A DNA stretch of 64,000 nt from Sinorhizobium fredii (GTDB lineage: Bacteria; Pseudomonadota; Alphaproteobacteria; Rhizobiales; Rhizobiaceae): positions 992,001-1,056,000 of the forward strand of contig NZ_CP024310.1 in NCBI RefSeq assembly GCF_002944405.1, written 5' to 3'. Shown in pieces: positions 35,527-45,530 of this stretch. Below the pieces are notes generated by a model. It was given only the letters and a program-made list of their open reading frames with translations. It searched no databases and was not told the DNA's origin. The number at the start of each line of letters is the position of its first letter. Positions within the stretch are counted from its first letter, which is position 1. The translations under genes were made by a program, and so were the position numbers.

Positions 35527-36797
35527 AGGTCCTCGTCTTCAACGTCAAATACAGTGCGAACCTCGGAGACGGCCTGTTGGCACAATGCCTCGAGGGCGAA
35601 CTGATGCGCGGATCCGATGAACTCACCGTCGAGACGATAGACCTCGCAGGGCGGAGCGCTTTTGGAGAGAGCAACAATGCCAGGCGGCGTCTGTTCCTTC
35701 GGGCTCTCCAGACGCTTCCCTCCTTTCTCCGGCGCACCGCGGTTTCGCGCGGGCTTGCCGGAAAGCTCGGCAACTTGCGCGATCGTTGGCAGGCGTTGAT
35801 AGACGACGCCGACGCCGTGGTGATCGGCGGCGGCAATCTCTTTCAGGACGATGACCTGAACTTTCCCCTGAAGGTCGCAACCGTTCTCGATTGCGTGCGG
35901 CGCAGCGCAAAGCCGCTCGCGATCTATGCGGTCGGGGTCGGACGCCAATGGTCGCCGCGCGCCGACGAGCTGTTTCGCAGGCTTGAACTGGCGCGTGTGG
36001 TTCATGTCTCCGTTCGCGACCGCATCGCGGCCAGGAACTGGGCGCAACATTTTCCCGCCGGCCCGCACGCCGAGATCGTCCCCGATCCCGGCCTCCTGGC
36101 CATCGATCTTCTGGCAAGACACTACGGACGTGAACCGGCGCGGACCATGACCATTGGCGTCTGTGTGACCGACCCGCTCATCCTCCACAGGCACGCGACA
36201 CAGGGCCGGTCGACCATACCTTTCCGCGGTCCGGGTGAATATCAGGAACTCATCAAGCTGCTGCTCGATGACGGCTACAATGTCCGCCTCTTCAGCAATG
36301 GCGCCGAGGAAGACCAGGCGTTTGCAAGGCGACTCCTCGGCGCGCCGGACCTCGCCCGCTGTGTCGCCCAAGACAGGCTCAGCCTGGCGCCGCGTCCGAC
36401 CCGACCCGAGGAGCTCGTCGATACGATTGCCGCGATGCAGGTGATTATGGCGCATCGACTTCACGCATGCATTGCCGCCTATTCGCTGGGCGTGCCGCAG
36501 ATCGGGCTCGCATGGGACGAAAAGGTCGAGGGCTTCTTCAGCTTTACAGGGCAACCGGACCGCTTCGCTGCCGGTGACATGCCGGTCCGGCAGATGGCAG
36601 TCGCCTTGGCGGAAGCTGCACGCCAGGGGATCGATCCGACGGCGCGGGATGAGATCGTCTCGCGAGCGCGATCTGGCGTGCGCGGGCTCGAAACTGCCCT
36701 GCTAGGCGCGCAGCCGGTCAAGACTGCTGGTGGAAGCAGCATCCAGCGCCACGACCGACGCGCCGCACTCACCGCTTCCGCATCAGTGAGACCGTGA
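35523..36797 (+). CDS. Polysaccharide pyruvyl transferase family protein
   Basis: A 424-residue member of the polysaccharide pyruvyl transferase family (CsaB/ExoV/WcaK type). Family features are the N-terminal VLVFNVKYSANLGDGLL, DADAVVIGGGNLFQDDD near 95-110 and the C-terminal MAHRLHACIAAYSLGVPQIGL. These enzymes usually ketal-link pyruvate to a sugar from phosphoenolpyruvate, giving an acidic polysaccharide. The start overlaps the polymerase stop by 4 bp. A low-complexity Arg/Ser/Ala tail follows the conserved part. Some family members have other roles, so pyruvylation is likely but not certain. Confidence 0.82.
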   Translation: MKVLVFNVKYSANLGDGLLAQCLEGELMRGSDELTVETIDLAGRSAFGESNNARRRLFLRALQTLPSFLRRTAVSRGLAGKLGNLRDRWQALIDDADAVVIGGGNLFQDDDLNFPLKVATVLDCVRRSAKPLAIYAVGVGRQWSPRADELFRRLELARVVHVSVRDRIAARNWAQHFPAGPHAEIVPDPGLLAIDLLARHYGREPARTMTIGVCVTDPLILHRHATQGRSTIPFRGPGEYQELIKLLLDDGYNVRLFSNGAEEDQAFARRLLGAPDLARCVAQDRLSLAPRPTRPEELVDTIAAMQVIMAHRLHACIAAYSLGVPQIGLAWDEKVEGFFSFTGQPDRFAAGDMPVRQMAVALAEAARQGIDPTARDEIVSRARSGVRGLETALLGAQPVKTAGGSSIQRHDRRAALTASASVRP

Positions 36798-37196
36798 GCC
36801 TTTCATCCCGGATCTGAATCCAATGCTTGAAATCCCGGCATTGGCATTGATTTTGTTCGCCTTTCACAGCACCTGAGCGGGAGAATCCCCCACGGGGGCT
36901 AGGCAACACTCCCCCGATTTATCACCAGCCTAACTATCTTGGGTAATATTCCCAACCATCGGTTGCCTGATATATTCTAAAGTACAATCGTGCAGACCGA
37001 AGAGAGAGTGTGCGCGATGGTGGGGCGACTTGAGGCATTATCAGGTGCATCCATCCGGCGCACCCCCTTGAGCACCCGGACATGAGCTGATCGCGAAGCA
37101 GCCGAAAAGACTGACGAATCGGTAGTAATATTGAGCGACGATACCGGTTAATTGTTGAATTATTCTTATATTTAAGAACGAATTGGAGTACTATAT
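36798..37196. promoter_or_regulatory. AT-rich regulatory region upstream of the LuxR-type gene
   Basis: No gene is seen in 399 bp. A short stem CCCCC-ac-GGGGG lies at 36887-36898, and a dyad TTGGG-n7-CCCAA at 36939-36955. Sequence from about 37110 to 37196 is very AT-rich, ending in TTGGAGTACTATAT before the regulator's start codon; GGAG there is the ribosome-binding site. The dyad is a possible autoregulatory operator. The composition resembles the AT-rich region at 3.1-3.4 kb. Confidence 0.45.
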
Positions 37197-37964
37197 ATGT
37201 ATATTCTCTCAGCGACTGTCGGAAGAACCGTAACGAACAGCCGTGCAACCTTTCAAGTGCCGCTCGACCGTCAATCGCCTCCAGGTTTGACTGACCCGGA
37301 CGTGACTGACCATCCGGAGGATGCGGACTACATCCTGCTCATCGATCCACGCGCCCTGGACAGGGAGTGCCTAGCCAAGAGCTTGTTGGACTATGATCCG
37401 ACGCTCAGCATCGTGACGGTCGGTTCGTTCGACGAGTGGCGCGCCCGCAAGTTGCACGCCGATCCGTCCGCCGTGCTGCTGATCGTTGGCGGCAGCAAGA
37501 TCGGCGAACAGGAAGTCTGCGAGAAGATCGAGAACCTCGCCGAGAAGTTCAAGTTCAGCCCGGTGATCGTCGTTGCCGAAACCGACGAACTCGGCCAAAT
37601 CCTCAAGGCGCTGGAGTGCGGTGCCCGCGGATACATTCCAAGCAATGTCGGTATCAATGTCGCGGCGGAGGCGATTGCGCTCGCACGCGCCGGCGGTGTC
37701 TTCGTTCCGGCGAGCAGCATCCTGACGATGCGCGAAACGATCAACTCCGCCGTCAACGGCGCGCGTTGTTCCGACACCTTCTTCACGCCCCGCGAGATCG
37801 AAGTCGCCGAGGCATTGCAACGTGGCAAGCCCAACAAGATCATCGCCTATGAAATGGACCTGTGCGAAAGCACGGTTAAGGTCCACATTCGCAACATCAT
37901 GAAGAAACTGAACGCGACCAATCGTACCGAGGTCGCCTACAAGATCCGCGAATTCATGAAGTAG
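37197..37964 (+). CDS. LuxR-type transcriptional regulator with pseudo-receiver domain
   Basis: A 255-residue DNA-binding protein. The C-terminal LuxR/NarL helix-turn-helix is clear: FTPREIEVAEALQRGKPNK, then ESTVKVHIRNIMKKLNA. The N-terminal part (about 40-165) has a receiver fold (YILLIDPRALDRECL, then VIVVAETDELGQILKALE and CGARGYIPSN). However, the phosphoacceptor strand reads AVLLIVGG with no Asp, the first strand has a single acidic residue, and the usual lysine before the last helix is replaced by Pro. It should therefore work without phosphorylation. Position at the end of the polysaccharide/synthetase locus suggests it is the local regulator. GGAG precedes ATG 37197. Confidence 0.88.
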   Translation: MYILSATVGRTVTNSRATFQVPLDRQSPPGLTDPDVTDHPEDADYILLIDPRALDRECLAKSLLDYDPTLSIVTVGSFDEWRARKLHADPSAVLLIVGGSKIGEQEVCEKIENLAEKFKFSPVIVVAETDELGQILKALECGARGYIPSNVGINVAAEAIALARAGGVFVPASSILTMRETINSAVNGARCSDTFFTPREIEVAEALQRGKPNKIIAYEMDLCESTVKVHIRNIMKKLNATNRTEVAYKIREFMK

Positions 37965-38361
37965 GACGAGGCGGCTTCACCGCGAAGGGCAATCCTATCG
38001 TCTCGGTCCGCACGGACGCGGGCCTGACCTGCGGTGGATGTTTCCACCATCGCTCAAGTCGGCGCGAGTCGAACTCGCGCCGAGGCGCTGCATGTCTCCT
38101 TGAATCGACCTCGATTTGGTGCATGTCGCCCAGAAGTGTGCAGCGGTTTTGGGATGACGACATGCACAAAAACAAAGACCTGAAGCGCGCCGCGTGAACA
38201 CGTTTAAACGCGACGCGCTTTAGGGACAAAGACATGCAGGGATTCAAAGTGCTGCAGCGACCTTTGCGCATCTGATAAGACGCACGGCGCTGTCGTGATC
38301 TCCGACCGGAACCTTGCGGCAATTTGCGTCGCCGAGGACGAACCGTCAGACCGTCGCCTGC
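37965..38361. repeat. Palindromic intergenic mosaic repeat region (rhizobial RIME-like)
   Basis: No gene is seen. Three strong inverted repeats: GGCGCGAGT-cga-ACTCGCGCC at 38061-38081; GTGCATGTCG (38119-38128) with CGACATGCAC (38158-38167); and AGCGCGCCGCGT (38184-38195) with ACGCGACGCGCT (38208-38219, one mismatch). GCATGTC-type words recur near 38090 and 38233. The structure matches rhizobial intergenic mosaic elements. The first stem may also end LuxR gene transcription, and the region separates convergent genes. Confidence 0.65.
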
Positions 38362-39963
<1,602 letters not shown>

Positions 39964-39964
39964 G

Positions 39965-41095
39965 TCAGCGGTCCTTGGGATCGAGCGCATCGCGCAGGCC
40001 GTCGCCGACGAAGTTCAGCGAAAACAGCGTGACGACGAAGAAGATGGCCGGGAATATCAGCAGCCAGGGCGCCGATTGGATGTTGTTTGCCCCTTCGGAA
40101 ATCAGCGCGCCCCAGCTCGTCAGCGGCGCCTGCACGCCGAGGCCGAGGAACGACAGGAAGCTCTCGAGCAGGATCACCTTCGGCACCACGACGGTGACGA
40201 AGACGATCACCGGGCCGATGGTGTTCGGAATGATGTGCCGGCGGATGATCTGCCAGTCGGTCAGTCCGAGCGCCTGCGCCGCACCCACGAATTCGCGGCG
40301 CTTCAGGGCAAGCGTCTGGCCGCGCACGATACGGGCCATGTCCAGCCACTCGACGGCGCCGATCACCAGGAAGATCAGGATGAAACTGCGGCCGAAGAAG
40401 ACGACCAGAACGACGACGAGAAAGACGAAGGGCAGCGAATAGAGAATCTCGACGAAGCGCATCATGACGTTGTCGACGCGCCCGCCGATATAGCCGGAGG
40501 TCGCCCCGTAGACGACGCCGATGCCGAGCGAGACGAGGCTGGCGAGCAGGCCGACCGCAATCGAGATCTGGCCGCCCAGCATGACGCGGACAAGGAGGTC
40601 GCGGCCGTTGGAGTCCGTGCCGAACGGGAAATATTCGCGATCGACCTGGCCCTCGACCTTCAGCCTGCGACCATCATCCTCGGTCGCGACGACCTTGGTG
40701 TTTTCGAACTCGTTGGCCCTATCGAAGTAGCGCGTGGCGCGCGGATCGATCGGTTGCTCGGAGGTGACCGTGGCAGTGAAGGCTTCGCCCTCGACGTGGA
40801 ACTCCTCGAGCGTCACGCGGGCGCGCGCCGCGACATTCTCCATGACTTCCTGCAGCGTCGAGGTATCCGGACGCGGCTCGAGGCTTGGGCCGATCGACAC
40901 ATAAGAGGGGAAGACCTGATCGTAGCTGTGCGGCGAGAAGAACGGCCCGACGAAGGAGAAGAGCGCGATCAGTGCCAGCATGACGCAGCCCGCCATGGCG
41001 GCGCGGTTGCGGCGGAAGCGCAGCGCCGCGAGTTGGAAGAGGCTGCGCCCTTTTGTCTCCGGCGAGACCGCCGGGACCTGAACGATATCAGTCAT
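39965..41095 (-). CDS. Oligopeptide ABC transporter permease (OppC type)
   Basis: 376-residue inner-membrane permease. The N-terminal cytoplasmic OppC domain (LFQLAALRFRRNRAAMAGCV) is followed by a helix, then a long periplasmic insertion (about residues 60-190), then the binding-protein-dependent transport core with the EAA-type loop FVGAAQALGLTDWQIIRRHI. The periplasmic insert is longer than in E. coli OppC and resembles the YejE-type permease. ATG 41095 overlaps the 3' end of oppB by 8 bp, supporting coupling, so the in-frame upstream extension is discarded. Confidence 0.9.
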   Translation of the reverse strand: MTDIVQVPAVSPETKGRSLFQLAALRFRRNRAAMAGCVMLALIALFSFVGPFFSPHSYDQVFPSYVSIGPSLEPRPDTSTLQEVMENVAARARVTLEEFHVEGEAFTATVTSEQPIDPRATRYFDRANEFENTKVVATEDDGRRLKVEGQVDREYFPFGTDSNGRDLLVRVMLGGQISIAVGLLASLVSLGIGVVYGATSGYIGGRVDNVMMRFVEILYSLPFVFLVVVLVVFFGRSFILIFLVIGAVEWLDMARIVRGQTLALKRREFVGAAQALGLTDWQIIRRHIIPNTIGPVIVFVTVVVPKVILLESFLSFLGLGVQAPLTSWGALISEGANNIQSAPWLLIFPAIFFVVTLFSLNFVGDGLRDALDPKDR

Positions 41096-42011
41096 GGCGA
41101 ACCCTCGGATCGAGCAGGCCGTAGAGAATATCGACCAGAAGATTGAAGACGATGACGAAGATGGCGATGAGGACCACCGTGCCCATGACGAGCGTATAGT
41201 CGCGATTGATCGCGCCGAGCACGAAGTAGCGGCCGACGCCAGGAATGGTGAAGATCGTCTCGACGACCGCGGAACCGGTGAGCAGTGCCGCCGCGCAAGG
41301 GGCCAGATAGGAAACAACCGGCAGCATGGCGCCGCGCATCGCATGGGTGACGACGACGACGCGGGACGGCAACCCGTAGGCCTTGGCCGTTCGAATGTGA
41401 TCCGTGTGAAGCGCCTCGATCATCGAGCCGCGCGTAAGCCGTGCGAAGACGGCGAGCTGCGGCAGGGCCAATGCGATCATCGGCAGGATCAGGAAGCGGA
41501 ACGACCCGTCGCCCCAGCCCCCGGCCGGGAGCCACGACAGCATGATCGCAAAGATGAGGGTCAGGACGGGACCGACAACGAAATTCGGCACGGTGACGCC
41601 GACGGTCGAAATCGACATCACGGCGAAATCGAGAAAACTGTTCTGCCTCAGCGCGGCGATGGTGCCGGCGATTACGCCGCCGACGACGGCAAGTATCAGC
41701 GCGTAGAAGCCGAGCTCCATCGAATAGGGCAGGCCCTTGCCGATTAGCTGCGCGACATTGTTGTCATGGTAGATATAGCTCGGGCCGAAGTCGCCGGTTA
41801 CCGCATTGCTGAGATAGATCAGGTATTGGCGCCAAAGCGGCTGGTCGAGATGATAGGTCCTCATCAGGTTCTCCATCGTCGATGGAGGAAGAGGGCGCTC
41901 GAGATTGAAGGGGCCACCGGGGGCAAACCGCATCAGGAAGAAGGATATCGTGACGACGATGAACAGCGTCGGCACCGCACTCGCCAGCCGGCGAAGGACG
42001 AAGGAGATCAT
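41088..42011 (-). CDS. Oligopeptide ABC transporter permease (OppB type)
   Basis: 307-residue inner-membrane permease with six predicted helices. It starts MISFVLRRLASAVPTLFIVV and carries the DppB/OppB FAPGGPF motif. The EAA loop is present as HIRTAKAYGLPSRVVVVTHAMR. It partners with OppC to form the channel. GGAG lies upstream of ATG 42011. Between oppA and oppB sits a 15-bp perfect hairpin that may set a lower permease level relative to the binding protein. Confidence 0.92.
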   Translation of the reverse strand: MISFVLRRLASAVPTLFIVVTISFFLMRFAPGGPFNLERPLPPSTMENLMRTYHLDQPLWRQYLIYLSNAVTGDFGPSYIYHDNNVAQLIGKGLPYSMELGFYALILAVVGGVIAGTIAALRQNSFLDFAVMSISTVGVTVPNFVVGPVLTLIFAIMLSWLPAGGWGDGSFRFLILPMIALALPQLAVFARLTRGSMIEALHTDHIRTAKAYGLPSRVVVVTHAMRGAMLPVVSYLAPCAAALLTGSAVVETIFTIPGVGRYFVLGAINRDYTLVMGTVVLIAIFVIVFNLLVDILYGLLDPRVRHD

Positions 42012-42024
42012 GGACGTGGCTCCG

Positions 42025-42056
42025 GAGGCGACGCGCGGGCTCCCGCGCGTCGCCTC
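42025..42056 (-). terminator. 15-bp perfect hairpin between oppA and oppB
   Basis: GAGGCGACGCGCGGG (42025-42039) pairs perfectly with CCCGCGCGTCGCCTC (42042-42056), a two-base gap at the tip. It sits between the oppA stop and the oppB start on the minus strand. There is no T-run, so it acts more likely as an mRNA-stabilising or attenuating hairpin than as a full terminator. Confidence 0.75.
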
Positions 42057-42062
42057 ATTTCG

Positions 42063-43661
42063 TTACTCGGCGATCGAGAGGAACTTGCTCAAATGCGCAT
42101 TCGGCGCATTGTCCTGCCAGCCCTTGACGCGGCTCGACACGAGCCACAGGTCCGCCTGGGTGAGGAACGGCGCAATCGGCTGCTCCTTCATCAGCAGGGT
42201 CTCGGCTTCGTGGAGAATCTTCGAGCGCGCCGCCGGATCCTGTTCTTCATAGGACTTCTTCATCAACGCGTCGAACTCGGCGTTTTCGAAGTGGCCATAG
42301 TTGAAGGTCTTGTTGGTGCTGAGGCTCAGCGCCAGGAAGTTCTCGGCGTCCGCATAGTCGGCGACCCAGCCGGCGCGGGCGACGTTGAACTTGCCGCCTT
42401 CCTGCAGGTAGGCGTAGTGCGACGAGACGTCGAGATTCACCAGCGAGACCTTGGCGCCGAAAGTGTTCTTCCACATGTCGGCGACCGCCGTCGCCACGCG
42501 TTCGTGGTTCGGGTTAGTGTTGTAGCGGATCTCGATGTTCAGCGGCTTGCCGCCCTCGCCGTAGCCGGCCTCCTTCATCAGCTCGATCGCCTTGTCCTCG
42601 CGGTCGAGCTGCGACATTTCCGCAAAGTCTGCCTTGGCCGGTTCGCCGTATCCTTCGATGCCCGGCGGTACCATCGAGTAGGAAGGAATTTGCGAGCCGC
42701 TGTAGATCTCCTTGGCGAGGAAGTCGCGGTCGACCGCCATCGACAGCGCCCGGCGGACGCGGACGTCGTTATAGGGCTCCTGCCGCGTGTCGAAGGCGTA
42801 GTAATAGGTCGCAAGCGTCGGCGAGACATGCACCTGGTCGCCATAGGACTTGCGCAGCCGCTCGATCTGATCGGCCGAGAAGTTGTAGGCGAGGTCCATT
42901 TCCTTCGCCTCGAAGCGACGCACCGAGGCCGCCTGATCGTCGATCGGGTAGAAGATCACCTTGTCGAGCTTGACGTTGGCGGCATCCCAATAGCTCGCAT
43001 TCTTCTCGACGGTCAGGCTGTCGTTCGGCACGTGCGCCGTCAAGCGGAAGGCGCCGTTCGAGACCATCACGCCCGGCTTGACGAAGTCGGCACCGTTCTT
43101 CTCGACGCTCGCCTTGCTGACCGGCAGCGCCGTCTGGTGCGCCAGCAGTTCCAGGAAGAAGGGCGTCGGCCGCTCAAGCGTGATTTCGAGCGTCTTTTCG
43201 TCGACGGCCTTCACGCCGAGCTGGTCGACCGGCACCTCGCCCTTATTGACCTTTTCCGCGTTCTTGATCGGGAAGAGAATGTTGGCGTACTCGGCGGCCG
43301 TCTTCGGATCCTCGACGCGGCGGAACGAGAAGGCGAAGTCCTCGGCAGTCACCGGCGAGCCGTCGGACCACTTGGCATCGGCGCGCAGCTTGAACGTATA
43401 GACGACGCCGTCATCGGAAAGCTCCCAGCTTTCCGCAGCACCCGGCACGATCTTGCCGGCGGCATCGTAGATCGTCAGGCCTTCATAGAGATCCTTGAGG
43501 ATGAATTCCTCGATGTTGATGGAGGTGTGCGCCTGGTCGAGCGTCTGCGGCTCGCCGGCATTACCGCGATGCAACACAGCTTCAGCGAGCGCCGGGCTTG
43601 CACCGATAAGCAGCGAGCCGATGAGCGCGGCAGCGCTGAGGTTGAGTTTCATTGAAGCCAT
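42063..43661 (-). CDS. Oligopeptide ABC transporter substrate-binding protein (OppA, family 5)
   Basis: 532-residue periplasmic binding protein. The signal peptide MASMKLNLSAAALIGSLLIG ends near SPALAEA. The mature part opens VLHRGNAGEPQTLDQAHT and contains the family 5 signature region (LYEGLTIYDAAGKIVPGAAESWE), so peptides are the likely ligand. AGGAGAAG a few bases before ATG 43661 fixes the start and removes a spurious extension. It is the first gene of the opp operon. The specific ligand is not predictable. Confidence 0.93.
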   Translation of the reverse strand: MASMKLNLSAAALIGSLLIGASPALAEAVLHRGNAGEPQTLDQAHTSINIEEFILKDLYEGLTIYDAAGKIVPGAAESWELSDDGVVYTFKLRADAKWSDGSPVTAEDFAFSFRRVEDPKTAAEYANILFPIKNAEKVNKGEVPVDQLGVKAVDEKTLEITLERPTPFFLELLAHQTALPVSKASVEKNGADFVKPGVMVSNGAFRLTAHVPNDSLTVEKNASYWDAANVKLDKVIFYPIDDQAASVRRFEAKEMDLAYNFSADQIERLRKSYGDQVHVSPTLATYYYAFDTRQEPYNDVRVRRALSMAVDRDFLAKEIYSGSQIPSYSMVPPGIEGYGEPAKADFAEMSQLDREDKAIELMKEAGYGEGGKPLNIEIRYNTNPNHERVATAVADMWKNTFGAKVSLVNLDVSSHYAYLQEGGKFNVARAGWVADYADAENFLALSLSTNKTFNYGHFENAEFDALMKKSYEEQDPAARSKILHEAETLLMKEQPIAPFLTQADLWLVSSRVKGWQDNAPNAHLSKFLSIAE

Positions 43662-44413
43662 TTTTCTTCTCCTTCCCCTCGTTTTGAGTGTGGTTGATCG
43701 CAGGAGAGAAGTGCAAATCCTCACCAAAGGCAAGGCGATTTTGCACCCTCCTTTATAAAACGAAACTCTGATAATCGCTTTAGTTGCATCGCGCCCTTGC
43801 GGGGGATTCCATCGCCTGTTAGACCTGTCCAGCCAACGAATTATGCGCCGGAAACCCGCAACTGCAACGATTTAGATCAGAAAGAGAGAACGAGCCCGCG
43901 CTCTGTTGACAGGGCGAAATAAGACTCCGTGCAAACTTCATGAATAGATATGGCACTTTACGTAATATGCGTACAAATTCTGAACGCCTTTCGCAATCTT
44001 TTTGCGGGACGCGCGCATTGCGTGCTGCCGGCCGAAGACCCCGCAACCAGGCGACGGATCGAGACAAGGAGAGAACAGGCACGACGAAAGCGCCGTTCCC
44101 ACCGGATTTCTCCGCGGACGCCACCACCAACCAGAAAGCGAATGCCCCGATTTTTCGCATGAGGGCTTTTCATCCACAGCAAATTCCTCTGACGCACGTC
44201 AATCAACTGTCCGCCCCGCCCATCGTTCCGGTTGCCAAAAGGTCCTCATCAACTATTGTGCCTCTGACTTGGGCCGCTAAGCCGGTTCGGAGGCATCGGA
44301 GCGCGCGCGCACGCTGCCGCGTCGCCGGCGAACGAGCCCGCACCGTGGCGGCGCGTGGGCCGCTTCATTCACGGCGCCTGGAGTGAGGCGCACCAGCATC
44401 AGGGAGATTTCGA
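43662..44413. other. Long intergenic region between divergent oppA and fructose-bisphosphate aldolase genes
   Basis: 752 bp. Several overlapping open frames exist between 43.8 and 44.4 kb on both strands. None has a recognisable family, a good ribosome-binding site or consistent codon use, so I regard it as non-coding. The oppA side has a TTTTATAAAG stretch (minus strand, about 43752-43761) that could be a -10 region. The aldolase side has AGGGAG before its start. Confidence 0.4.
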
Positions 44414-45460
44414 ATGGCATTGATCACATTGCGGCAACTGCTCGACCATGCGGCGGAGAACGACTACGCGCTGCCGGCCTTCAATGTGAACAATCTCGAA
44501 TATATCCAGGCGGTCATGCGCGCCGCCGATGCGACCGACTCCCCGGTGATCCTTCAGGCAAGCCGCGGCGCGCGTGCCTATGCGGGCGACGCCTTCCTGC
44601 GTCACCTGATCCTCGGTGCGGCGGAAGAATATCCGCATATCCCGGTCTGTCTGCATCTCGACCACGGCGACCAGCCTTCGACCTGCATTTCGGCGATCAC
44701 CAACGGCTTCACATCGGTGATGATGGACGGCTCGCTGGAAAAGGACGGCAAGACCGTCGCCAGCTACGATTACAATGTGGCAGTCACGGCCGAAGTGGTG
44801 AAGATCGCTCATGCGGCGGGCGTTTCGGTCGAAGGCGAACTCGGCTGCCTCGGCAACCTCGAAACCGGCGCCGGCGACAAGGAAGACGGACACGGATTCG
44901 AAGGCAAGCTTTCGCGTGAAGAATTGCTGACCGACCCCGACCAGGCCCTCGACTTCGTCTCCAAGACCGGCGTCGATGCTCTGGCGGTGGCGATCGGCAC
45001 CAGCCACGGCGCCTACAAGTTCACGCGCGAGCCGGATGGCGAAATCCTTTCGATCGAGACGATCGCCAAGATCAACAAGCGGCTTCCGAACACCCACCTC
45101 GTCATGCACGGATCATCCTCGGTGCCCGCCGACCTGCAGGAATTGTTCAACGCCTATGGCGGCAAGATGAAGAAGACCTGGGGCGTGCCGGTATCCGAGA
45201 TCCAGAAGGCCATCCCGCTCGGCGTCCGCAAGGTCAATATCGACACGGACCTCCGGCTCGCCTTCACCGGCGAGATCCGCAAGCACCATATCGAACATCC
45301 GGACAATTTCGATCCGCGCAACTACCTGAAGCCGGCCATCGCGCATATGACCGAAGTCTGCAAGGAGCGCTTCGAGGCCTTCCGCGCGGCCGGCCAAGCA
45401 TCGAAGATCCGGGTGCTGCGGCTCCCGGAAATGGCCAAGCGCTACGCCAAGGCAGCCTGA
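44414..45460 (+). CDS. fba: Class II fructose-1,6-bisphosphate aldolase
   Basis: Zinc-dependent aldolase of gluconeogenesis/glycolysis (and the Calvin cycle), 348 residues, the long CbbA/Fba form. Zinc ligands appear in LHLDHGD, the GTSHGAYKF segment and [26 protein letters not shown] binds the substrate phosphate. ATG 44414 follows AGGGAG. It is monocistronic here, ending in a strong stem-loop, and is not linked to Calvin genes in the window. Confidence 0.95.
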   Translation: MALITLRQLLDHAAENDYALPAFNVNNLEYIQAVMRAADATDSPVILQASRGARAYAGDAFLRHLILGAAEEYPHIPVCLHLDHGDQPSTCISAITNGFTSVMMDGSLEKDGKTVASYDYNVAVTAEVVKIAHAAGVSVEGELGCLGNLETGAGDKEDGHGFEGKLSREELLTDPDQALDFVSKTGVDALAVAIGTSHGAYKFTREPDGEILSIETIAKINKRLPNTHLVMHGSSSVPADLQELFNAYGGKMKKTWGVPVSEIQKAIPLGVRKVNIDTDLRLAFTGEIRKHHIEHPDNFDPRNYLKPAIAHMTEVCKERFEAFRAAGQASKIRVLRLPEMAKRYAKAA

Positions 45461-45491
45461 CGGCGCATTCATTGCCAGACAGGAAGGCGGA

Positions 45492-45530
45492 AGCCGCGCA
45501 CCCGGACTCACGGCGCGCGGCTTTATTTTA
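45492..45530 (+). terminator. Rho-independent terminator after the aldolase gene
   Basis: AGCCGCGC (45492-45499) pairs with GCGCGGCT (45515-45522), followed by TTTATTTTA. It lies 31 bp after the aldolase stop and reaches the convergent ABC exporter gene end. Confidence 0.75.

Noticed and set aside
36887..36898. CCCCC-ac-GGGGG stem as terminator of the pyruvyl transferase operon
   Set aside because: The stem is only 5 bp with a 2-base loop and no following T-run; too weak to call.
41766..43655. 629-codon plus-strand open frame
   Set aside because: Antisense to oppA and oppB, whose families are unmistakable.
43819..44386. Cluster of small open frames between oppA and the aldolase
   Set aside because: They overlap in several frames on both strands, lack ribosome-binding sites and show no recognisable motifs.
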